A stretch of 10,036 nucleotides of DNA from an uncultured Bacillota bacterium (GTDB lineage Bacteria; Bacillota; Clostridia; Peptostreptococcales; Anaerovoracaceae), in the NCBI GenBank assembly GCA_946638265.1, contig CAMPBN010000029.1, positions 1 to 10,036 of the forward strand, given 5' to 3'. The notes under the pieces were generated by a model. That model was not told where the DNA came from. It did no database searches and was given only the letters and a program-made list of their open reading frames with translations. Positions 6,299 to 10,036 of the stretch are shown here, piece by piece. Each line of letters begins with the position of its first letter. Position 1 is the stretch's first letter. The position numbers were made by a program, and so were the translations under genes.

Positions 6299-6649
6299 GT
6301 GAGTCTGCCAGCCCGGATTGAAAACGCGTAAATCACTTAAAAAAATGCCAAAATGGCAGACTCTGCCGCGTTTGCGGTTTCGGAATCTGCCATTTTCTTA
6401 GCGAAAAGATATGTATAAGGGGCAAAAGTGGAAAAATGGCAGACTCAAATAGGTTGTAGCCCTAGCAGTCTGCCGGCCTGGCAGACTATGCCACTTGCAA
6501 TGCGAAAGAGTCTGCCATTTCGGCGGATTTTAGAGGAAAGTAGCGGAAAATGAAAAAAAGTGGCAGAATTAATCACGGCTGCGGCACAGGAATCTGCCAT
6601 TTTTCGCAAATAAGCCCTTGTTAGGGCCTAGACTGCCGGAAGTGGCAGA
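6272..6649. repeat. Array of TGGCAGA / TCTGCCA motifs in alternating orientation at fixed spacing
   Basis: TGGCAGA occurs at 6272, 6354, 6437, 6479, 6561 and 6643. Its reverse complement occurs at 6304, 6386, 6511 and 6593, and TCTGCCG at 6469. Each TGGCAGA up to 6561 is followed 32 bp later by TCTGCCA or TCTGCCG, enclosing exactly 25 bp in all five units. Units are separated by 43 or 44 bp, except for one 3-bp gap. The overall period is 82-83 bp, with one half step of 42. The flanks extend the dyad to about AAAATGGCAGACT...AGTCTGCCATTTT. The enclosed and separating sequences are mostly unrelated. No coding frame is credible, and the function is unknown. Confidence 0.85.
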
Positions 6650-6684
6650 GTCTTACCATGGAAAGCGCATTAAAGGTAAAAATG

Positions 6685-6718
6685 AAGAGGCTTGCCCGCG
6701 CGGGACAAGCCTCTTTCT
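6685..6718. terminator. Terminator between the macrodomain/array region and hsp20
   Basis: A 10-bp stem (6685-6694 with 6706-6715), extended by a short GC-rich inner stem, is followed by TTTCT on the plus strand. On the minus strand the stem is followed by CATTTTTA. It can therefore end the macrodomain operon (and any transcript of the dyad array) and also the hsp20 transcript, which arrives after about 90 nt. Confidence 0.8.
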
Positions 6719-6751
6719 AAAAGGTGATCAATAATGTTTGCGATTGTGCTG

Positions 6752-6829
6752 AGCTGTTGAGAAACTCTCAATCGTTTCGCTAGCACGAAACCCTCAATCA
6801 CGTTGACAGCTTCTTAGCCCTCGATCATG
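6752..6829 (-). repeat. hsp20 3' end repeated downstream, with a foldable inverted-repeat structure
   Basis: On the plus strand GCCCTCGATCATG (6817-6829, the end of hsp20) is echoed by ACCCTCAATCACG (6790-6802, 10 of 13 identical) and again by ACTCTCAATCGTT (6764-6776), at 27- and 26-bp steps. The same stretch contains inverted repeats TTGAGA/TCTCAA (6757-6762, 6766-6771), GTTTCG/CGAAAC (6774-6779, 6786-6791) and the outer AGCTGT/ACAGCT (6752-6757, 6806-6811). Together these could fold as two hairpins under one outer stem. No T-tract follows. Confidence 0.5.
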
Positions 6830-7311
6830 ATGGTGTGCCTCTGTGGCAGCGATGCCGCAGGGTCTTTCTTTGGAATCTCCAGCTTCAAAACGCCGTGTTC
6901 CAGTTTGGCCTTCACATCATTTTCGGTGATATTCTCACCTACGTAGAAACTTCTGGAAAGGGTGCCCGAATAGCGTTCGCGGCGGATAATCCTGCCGCTT
7001 TCTTTTTCGGACTCTTCTTTGTCCAGGCCTTTAGCTGCTGTGATGGTCAGGAAACCGTCCTCCAGCGAAAGGTTGATTTCGTCTTTCTTAAAGCCCGGGA
7101 TGTCGATGTTGACATCGTAAGATTTTTCGTTTTCGCGAACGTCAGTCTTCATCAGGTTGGCGGCATGCTTGCCGAAAAGCGGATTTTTCTTGCCGAAGCC
7201 GCGGTTAAATTCTTTTTCGAAATCTCTGTCGAAAGACATGAAGCCTTTATCGAAATCATCCATCCAGTCATCCATAAGGCTTTCACCAAAAATAGCAGGT
7301 AAATACATCAT
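6814..7311 (-). CDS. hsp20: Small heat-shock protein Hsp20 (alpha-crystallin family)
   Basis: This 165-residue protein is an ATP-independent holdase that binds unfolding proteins in the cytoplasm as large oligomers. Residues 1-54 are the variable, Phe- and Asp-rich N-terminal arm. The alpha-crystallin domain covers about 55-149, with VNIDIPGFKKDEINLSLEDG (67-86), RRERYSGTLSRSF (110-122) and the signature AKLEHGVLKLEIPK (135-148). The C-terminal I161-M162-I163 is the IxI motif that docks into a neighbouring subunit. All family parts are present and the length is normal. The start is the first of two adjacent ATGs, eight bases after AAGGAGG (7326-7320). A CIRCE element overlaps its promoter, so HrcA repression released by heat is expected. 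It stands alone, converging with the macrodomain operon. Confidence 0.97.
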   Translation of the reverse strand: MMYLPAIFGESLMDDWMDDFDKGFMSFDRDFEKEFNRGFGKKNPLFGKHAANLMKTDVRENEKSYDVNIDIPGFKKDEINLSLEDGFLTITAAKGLDKEESEKESGRIIRRERYSGTLSRSFYVGENITENDVKAKLEHGVLKLEIPKKDPAASLPQRHTIMIEG

Positions 7312-7386
7312 AAGTCATTCCTCCTTCAATTTTCGGCCCGGGATGCAGTTCCGGACTGGTTTATTTGAAATATTTGATAGGTGCGA

Positions 7387-7418
7387 GTAAGGGAGCCCCG
7401 GAGGGGCATCCTCCTTAC
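7387..7418 (-). promoter_or_regulatory. Hairpin in the hsp20 5' leader
   Basis: The roughly 110-nt hsp20 leader contains a stem of two parts: GTAAGG with CCTTAC (7387-7392 with 7413-7418) and GCCCC with GGGGC (7395-7399 with 7403-7407), closing a three-base loop with a small internal loop between the parts. No T-tract follows on the minus strand, so it is not a simple attenuator. It may stabilise the message. Confidence 0.55.
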
Positions 7419-7427
7419 CGCAATTAT

Positions 7428-7456
7428 GTTATAACACTTTTATTAGCACTCGTCAA
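7428..7456 (-). promoter_or_regulatory. Sigma-A promoter of hsp20
   Basis: On the minus strand TTGACG (7456-7451) and TATAAC (7433-7428) are separated by 17 bp, so transcription should start near 7421. AT-tracts at 7471-7489, just upstream, resemble an UP element. The -35 falls within the CIRCE dyad. Confidence 0.85.
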
Positions 7457-7469
7457 TAGTGAGTGCTAA
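7443..7469. promoter_or_regulatory. CIRCE element (HrcA operator)
   Basis: TTAGCACTC-N9-GAGTGCTAA is a full match to the CIRCE consensus, and the dyad extends by one more base pair on each side. It overlaps the -35 of the hsp20 promoter. CIRCE is bound by HrcA, which represses heat-shock genes until GroEL is titrated by unfolded protein. hrcA itself is not in the window. Confidence 0.97.
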
Positions 7470-7489
7470 TAATTTTAAAATTTTTTCTG

Positions 7490-7690
7490 ACAGGGCGGCC
7501 GCATCGCCACGTTGCTACGCTGCCACGCTGCTCGGAGCTCTTCTGCGCAGCGCCCCCCGGCCTCGCCTCTTTCGCGCAGCGCTCGCGCTCCCCGCATTGC
7601 AACCTGCGGCCGGCCTGCCACGCCCTTCGCCTGCCGCTCTCGATCTCTTCACCGCCGGCCTCGCCTCTTTCGCGGTCCCTACTGCTCTAG
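7490..7690. repeat. GC-rich non-coding stretch with a 20-bp direct repeat
   Basis: CCGGCCTCGCCTCTTTCGCG is present exactly at 7557-7576 and 7655-7674, 98 bp apart. On the opposite strand it reads GCGAAAGAGGCGAGGCCGG, resembling GCGAAAGAAGGAGC and AAGGCGAGC...GGCCGG in the tandem repeat at 8003-8310, so the two regions look like inverted relatives of one repeat family. Open frames here give Ala-, Arg- and Pro-rich translations with no ribosome binding site, and I do not call a gene. Confidence 0.6.
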
Positions 7691-7745
7691 CGCCTGTAAT
7701 ATGTTGTCAACGCAGTAAATGCTTGGCAGCCCATGCAAAAAATCT

Positions 7746-7766
7746 ATGCCTTGCTGGCATTTTTTT
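7746..7766 (+). terminator. Weak terminator-like hairpin
   Basis: ATGCC (7746-7750) and GGCAT (7756-7760) enclose five bases and are followed by a run of seven T (7760-7766). The stem is only five pairs, though upstream A residues could lengthen it imperfectly. No plus-strand gene ends here. Confidence 0.35.
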
Positions 7767-7771
7767 GACCG

Positions 7772-7923
7772 TCCAAGTCATATTTTGAAGCATTTTTCTT
7801 GTCTCACCCCGCTCAGAGCACCTCACGATATGACTTAAACATATCCTTTTCCACGTATAAGTCATATTTAAAACTACCCCACCAGCGAATAACCCGTTTT
7901 TGCCCCCAAATTTATGACTTGGA
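7772..7923. repeat. Concentric nested dyad of AAGTCATA / TATGACTT motifs
   Basis: The motif occurs four times in alternating orientation: AAGTCATA at 7775 and 7859, TATGACTT at 7829 and 7913. Start-to-start distances are 54, 30 and 54, giving a period of 84. The outer pair matches over 11 bp (7772-7782 with 7913-7923) and the inner pair over 10 bp (7828-7837 with 7858-7867). Both share the same centre (7847.5), so exactly 45 bp lie between outer and inner arms on each side. Those 45-bp stretches are neither direct nor inverted copies of each other. No gene overlaps it. Confidence 0.75.
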
Positions 7924-8002
7924 GACAGCTAAACCATCGTTTAAGGCATAGATTTTTTACATTTAAAGAATTTGCGTGGTTTTGAAATGTGGATTTACAG
8001 AA
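7924..8002. other. AT-rich stretch without recognised features
   Basis: About 80 bp between the nested dyad and the 141-bp repeat contain no credible frame, hairpin with T-tract or promoter. I see nothing specific in it. Confidence 0.6.
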
Positions 8003-8053
8003 AGCGGCCGGCGCGGAAGTGAGAGTGCTGCACCCGACGCAACTGCATGTTGC

Positions 8054-8082
8054 GTGACCCGGGAGCGCCGACATGATAGAAT
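8054..8082 (+). promoter_or_regulatory. Duplicate candidate promoter in repeat copy 1
   Basis: The same sequence as in copy 2, 141 bp upstream: GTGACC (8054-8059), 17 bp, and the extended -10 TGATAGAAT (ending 8082). The adjoining dyad is duplicated with it. If active, it would give a second, longer XRE transcript. Confidence 0.4.
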
Positions 8083-8194
8083 ACATTAAGAAGGCGAGCA
8101 CCGTGGCCGGCGCGAAAGAAGGAGCTCGAGAGCCCGGAAAGGTAGCGGCCGGCGCGGAAGTGAGAGTGCTGCACCCGACGCAACTGCATGTTGC

Positions 8195-8223
8195 GTGACC
8201 CGGGAGCGCCGACATGATAGAAT
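8195..8223 (+). promoter_or_regulatory. Candidate promoter of the XRE gene in repeat copy 2
   Basis: An extended -10, TGATAGAAT (TG at 8215-8216, TAGAAT at 8218-8223), lies 17 bp after a poor -35, GTGACC (8195-8200). The dyad ACGCAAC-N5-GTTGCGT ends at 8196 and so touches the -35. This is the nearest recognisable promoter to the XRE gene, leaving a leader of about 125 nt. Confidence 0.45.
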
Positions 8224-8354
8224 AAATTAAGAAGGCGAGCGCCGCGGCCGGGCGTAAGAAGGAGCGCGAGTCCGGAAAGCACCGTGGCCGGCGCGCAAGT
8301 GAGAGCGCCGCCCCCGGCGCAAGAGCGGCCGTGCAAAAACAGGAGGGTGTTAAT

Positions 8355-9119
8355 ATGACTGCAAGTGAAGTATTGTTGGAACTCAGAACAAAGAACGGGA
8401 TGTCCCAGGATGAGCTGGCGGAGAAGGTCTTCGTCACTCGCCAGGCGGTGTCGCGGTGGGAAAACGGCGAGACGGTGCCGAACACCGAGACTTTGAAACT
8501 GCTTTCGGGGATTTACAATGTCTCGATAAATACATTGCTGGGCTCGCCACGGAAGCTGATTTGCCAATGCTGCGGGATGCCGCTCGAGGACAGCATCATC
8601 AGCCACGACAAAGACGGCAGCTTTAACGAGGACTATTGCCAATGGTGTTATGCCGACGGCACATATACCTATAGCGATATGGACAATCTTATCGATGTCT
8701 GCGTACCGCACATGGTGAACGAAAATTTCACGGAGGAGCAGGCGCGTGCCTATATGAAGCAGATGCTGCCGACGCTGGATTATTGGAAGCGATACAGCGA
8801 GCTGGGCGACGGCGGGAAATTCGACGAATTCAAGGAGCAGCTGATTCGGGAAATCAACGCTCTCCACATCGAAGGAATGCCAAAGGTGGAAGCGCTGAAT
8901 GCCCTGGTTGGCCGATTTGTAAATTTGGAATACAGGCTGCCGAGTGGCGAAAAGGTGAAATTTCTCGATGACGGTACCACATATCTGGGCACGCAGCTGG
9001 AGCCTGAGTTTGGCGGTGAGAGATGCTTTGGCGTGCTGGCCAACATGGATTTCATACTGATCAGCACTTACGAAAAGGACGGCGAAAACCCGGAGCTGGT
9101 GCTGTATCAAAAGCGCTAG
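8355..9119 (+). CDS. XRE-family regulator with putative zinc ribbon and conserved C-terminal domain
   Basis: The 254-residue protein begins with a Cro/C1-type helix-turn-helix (about 7-62); its recognition helix region is VTRQAVSRWENGETVPN (27-43). A zinc-ribbon-like segment follows, with cysteines C70, C72, C73 and the pair C95-x-x-C98 (ICQCCGMPLED...YCQWCYADGTYTY), as in the family called putative zinc ribbon. Residues about 155-254 form a conserved domain I cannot name (GRFVNLEYRLPSGEKVKFLDDG, 187-208), probably a ligand or effector module. AGGAGGG (8341-8347), seven bases before ATG 8355, sets the start; the GTG at 8331 lies before the binding site. It is a single gene preceded by a tandem repeat carrying a dyad and promoter, which suggests autoregulation. 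Its regulon is unknown. Confidence 0.87.
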   Translation: MTASEVLLELRTKNGMSQDELAEKVFVTRQAVSRWENGETVPNTETLKLLSGIYNVSINTLLGSPRKLICQCCGMPLEDSIISHDKDGSFNEDYCQWCYADGTYTYSDMDNLIDVCVPHMVNENFTEEQARAYMKQMLPTLDYWKRYSELGDGGKFDEFKEQLIREINALHIEGMPKVEALNALVGRFVNLEYRLPSGEKVKFLDDGTTYLGTQLEPEFGGERCFGVLANMDFILISTYEKDGENPELVLYQKR

Positions 9120-9208
9120 ACCGCGGCTCCGCAGCTGTATCAAAAGTGCTAGGCTGCTGCTCAGGTGCCGTACCCAAAACGCTGTGCTCCGGCTCCGCGT
9201 CGCAAAAG
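9101..9208 (+). repeat. 33-bp degenerate repeat of the XRE gene 3' end
   Basis: The last codons and stop of the XRE gene, GCTGTATCAAAAGCGCTAG (from 9101), recur as GCTGTATCAAAAGTGCTAG at 9134. A weaker copy, GCCGTACCCAAAACG, starts at 9167 (11 of 15 positions), and CAAAAGC appears again near 9203. The first two steps are exactly 33 bp, so the second stop codon is in the same frame as the first. GGCTCC is also repeated at 9125-9130 and 9191-9196. Confidence 0.75.
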
Positions 9209-9229
9209 CCAAGCAGCAGAAAAAATTAA

Positions 9230-9262
9230 AAATTGCCCCGCATCAGGGGCAATTTGCTTTTT
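9230..9262. terminator. Bidirectional rho-independent terminator between XRE and kinase genes
   Basis: AAATTGCCCC (9230-9239) pairs perfectly with GGGGCAATTT (9246-9255) around a six-base loop. CTTTTT follows on the plus strand, and a long A-rich tract on the other side gives a T-tract on the minus strand. It can end both the XRE and the kinase transcripts. Confidence 0.92.
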
Positions 9263-9290
9263 AAAAGTATGATAAAATAATGGAAAGAGG

Positions 9291-9331
9291 ATTGCCGGGT
9301 GGACGGCAGTGCATCAGACTCGGCCGGCAAT
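9291..9331. repeat. Inverted repeat ATTGCCGG-N25-CCGGCAAT
   Basis: Perfect 8-bp arms at 9291-9298 and 9324-9331 enclose exactly 25 bp and are followed by TTT. The next bases hold a second inverted repeat, GCATTG-N9-CAATGC (9335-9340, 9350-9355). The 25-bp interior equals that of the TGGCAGA dyads, and the interior sequence is unrelated. Confidence 0.55.
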
Positions 9332-9351
9332 TTTGCATTGTATCGGCAACA

Positions 9352-9500
9352 ATGCGGGGAATTAGGCAACAACATTGCGAGAGATTAAGCATCAATAATG
9401 CAGGAATTACGCCATCAGCCATGCGGGAAATTACGCCATTAGCAATGCGAGGAATTACGTTATCAGCAATACATGTGATTACAACGTTATGAGGGCATAT
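9352..9500 (-). repeat. 23-24 bp tandem repeat containing the kinase gene 3' end
   Basis: Six plus-strand units start at about 9352, 9375, 9398, 9421, 9445 and 9469; the consensus is near ATGCGRGGAATTACGCCATCAGC. Read on the minus strand, each unit carries a TAA in the same position, and the unit nearest the kinase supplies that gene's own stop (9481-9479). A plus-strand frame (9280-9492) translates the repeat into an 8-residue pattern (AMRxITxL), but it lacks a ribosome binding site and follows a terminator, so I treat it as non-coding. Confidence 0.75.
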
Positions 9501-10036
9501 AATATGGCCGAAATTAATAAAGCAAATAAGAAAAAGGCAATAACTACAGCAATTCCGGCAATGATGAGCCTGAAGGTACGCTTCGCGCCTTTTTCTTTGG
9601 GGATGAAGCTGCTTCGGCTTTGTATTCCCAGGTAGTCGCAGCAGAAAAGAACCAGCGCGAAAAGTGAGACGGCCAGCGAAAAGCGTGAAATTCCGTCAAA
9701 TTCGGATGGCGCCCCTGCGTCGCAGGTAATGCTTCCTACGAAAATAAGAAGGTAGCCGGCGACAGCTATCAGCATATGCAGTGGATCTCCGGAACGGAAG
9801 CCCGGCAGTCTGTAATCACGCTTTGTTTTCGGGGCGATATGAGCGGCTTTTGAATATTTGCCGCTGCGCACCTTCAGCAAGGCTTTGCGCAGCTCGGAAA
9901 CATTTTTAAATCTACCGCTGCGGTCAATTTCCAGGCACTTGCGGATAATTCCTTCAAGTGGCCCTTTGGCGATATTTTCGCGCGAAGGCTTCCCGGTAAG
10001 AAGCGTGTTCATCAGCATCCCCAGGGCGTAGATGTC
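9479..10036 (-). CDS. Membrane-anchored serine/threonine protein kinase, 3' part
   Basis: The frame enters from the window edge with DIYALG, the Hanks subdomain IX motif, so the 5' end lies outside. Numbering from that Asp, MLMNTLLTGKPSREN (7-21) is the helix after subdomain IX. CLEIDRSGRFKNVSELRKAL (34-53) is subdomain XI with its conserved Arg (R42). A basic juxtamembrane segment (about 54-80) leads to three hydrophobic segments at about 86-104, 117-136 and 154-182, and the protein ends five residues after the last. Kinases of the PknB type usually have one membrane helix and PASTA repeats. This one has three helices and no extracellular domain, so its activating signal is unclear. The ATP-binding and catalytic-loop residues are outside the window, so activity cannot be judged. 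The stop lies inside a 23-24 bp tandem repeat. Confidence 0.88.
   Translation of the reverse strand, partial: DIYALGMLMNTLLTGKPSRENIAKGPLEGIIRKCLEIDRSGRFKNVSELRKALLKVRSGKYSKAAHIAPKTKRDYRLPGFRSGDPLHMLIAVAGYLLIFVGSITCDAGAPSEFDGISRFSLAVSLFALVLFCCDYLGIQSRSSFIPKEKGAKRTFRLIIAGIAVVIAFFLFALLISAILYALITL

Larger units (their letters stand above)
8003..8310 (+). repeat. 141-bp tandem repeat, two copies plus a partial third
   Basis: Copy 1 spans 8003-8143 and copy 2 starts at 8144. The first 81 bp (8003-8083 and 8144-8224) are identical, and the rest is about 90 percent alike. From about 8279 a third partial copy keeps the GGCCGGCGCG.AAGTGAGAG portion. Each full copy contains the dyad ACGCAAC-TGCAT-GTTGCGT (8037-8055 and 8178-8196) and a promoter-like sequence next to it. 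All six frames are broken or low in complexity, so it is non-coding. Confidence 0.9.

Noticed and set aside
6272..6649. CRISPR array
   Set aside because: The repeated part is only 7-14 bp, alternates in orientation, and has two different spacing classes. CRISPR repeats are 23-50 bp, all in one direction, with no such alternation, and no cas gene is present.
6272..6649. TIGR-type (tandem interspaced guide RNA) array
   Set aside because: Those arrays accompany a Tas protein gene and have longer conserved repeats. Neither is seen here, although the guide-like variable interiors made me consider it.
7326..7409. 27-residue leader peptide before hsp20 (minus strand)
   Set aside because: Its ATG directly abuts AAGGAGG with no spacing, which does not allow normal initiation, and the peptide has no regulatory codon run.
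7459..7788. 109-codon plus-strand frame in the GC-rich stretch
   Set aside because: The translation is low-complexity (Ala, Arg, Pro, Leu), begins inside the CIRCE element and has no ribosome binding site.
8331..8354. GTG start for the XRE protein
   Set aside because: The strong AGGAGGG lies after it and seven bases before ATG 8355.
7995..9212. 405-codon minus-strand frame
   Set aside because: It is the antisense shadow of the XRE gene plus the tandem repeats, and its repeated peptide follows from the 141-bp DNA repeat.
9280..9492. 70-codon plus-strand frame with 8-residue repeats
   Set aside because: It follows a terminator and has no ribosome binding site. The peptide repeat is explained by the 23-24 bp DNA repeat, and the frame runs into the kinase gene.

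Overview
The window looks like a chromosomal segment of an anaerobic Gram-positive bacterium of the Bacillota, most likely a Clostridia-type organism. The reasons are consensus sigma-A promoters, strong AGGAGG-type ribosome binding sites, a greA-lysS pair, a CIRCE/HrcA-controlled small heat-shock gene and an OhrR/MgrA-type MarR regulator. I cannot name the genus. No rRNA, tRNA, insertion sequence or conventional CRISPR array was seen.

Layout. (1) 2-955: the 3' part of a long-chain acyl-CoA synthetase gene. (2) 966-3196: a textbook promoter, greA, lysS and a strong terminator. (3) 3211-3405: a probable relic on the minus strand. (4) 3399-6195: an operon-like block driven by a perfect promoter that contains a 22-bp palindrome. 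It encodes an OhrR-like regulator with a conserved reactive cysteine, a DUF2156-GNAT fusion with a long Ala/Gly/Val linker, and a MacroD-type macrodomain hydrolase. (5) 6196-6720: non-coding DNA with 27-bp tandem repeats, then an array of TGGCAGA/TCTGCCA motifs in alternating orientation at fixed spacing, then a terminator. (6) 6814-7489, minus strand: an Hsp20 gene with CIRCE. (7) 7490-8354: about 850 bp of non-coding repeats, including a concentric nested dyad built on AAGTCATA and a 141-bp tandem repeat that carries a possible promoter and a dyad. (8) 8355-9262: an XRE regulator with a zinc ribbon, and a bidirectional terminator. (9) 9291-9500: further repeats. (10) 9479-10036, minus strand: the 3' end of a membrane-anchored Ser/Thr protein kinase gene.

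Two themes stand out. First, two unrelated motif pairs form alternating-orientation arrays with nearly the same repeat period (82-83 and 84 bp); the motifs are kept while most of the DNA between them is not. Second, at least three and perhaps four genes (the DUF2156-GNAT fusion, XRE regulator, kinase and Hsp20) are followed by degenerate tandem copies of their own 3' end, often including the stop codon. In one case the copy supplies the ribosome binding site of the next gene.

Functionally, greA and lysS are housekeeping genes. The OhrR-like/DUF2156-GNAT/macrodomain block reads as a redox-sensed acyl-transfer and ADP-ribose-related unit, but its substrate cannot be read from sequence.
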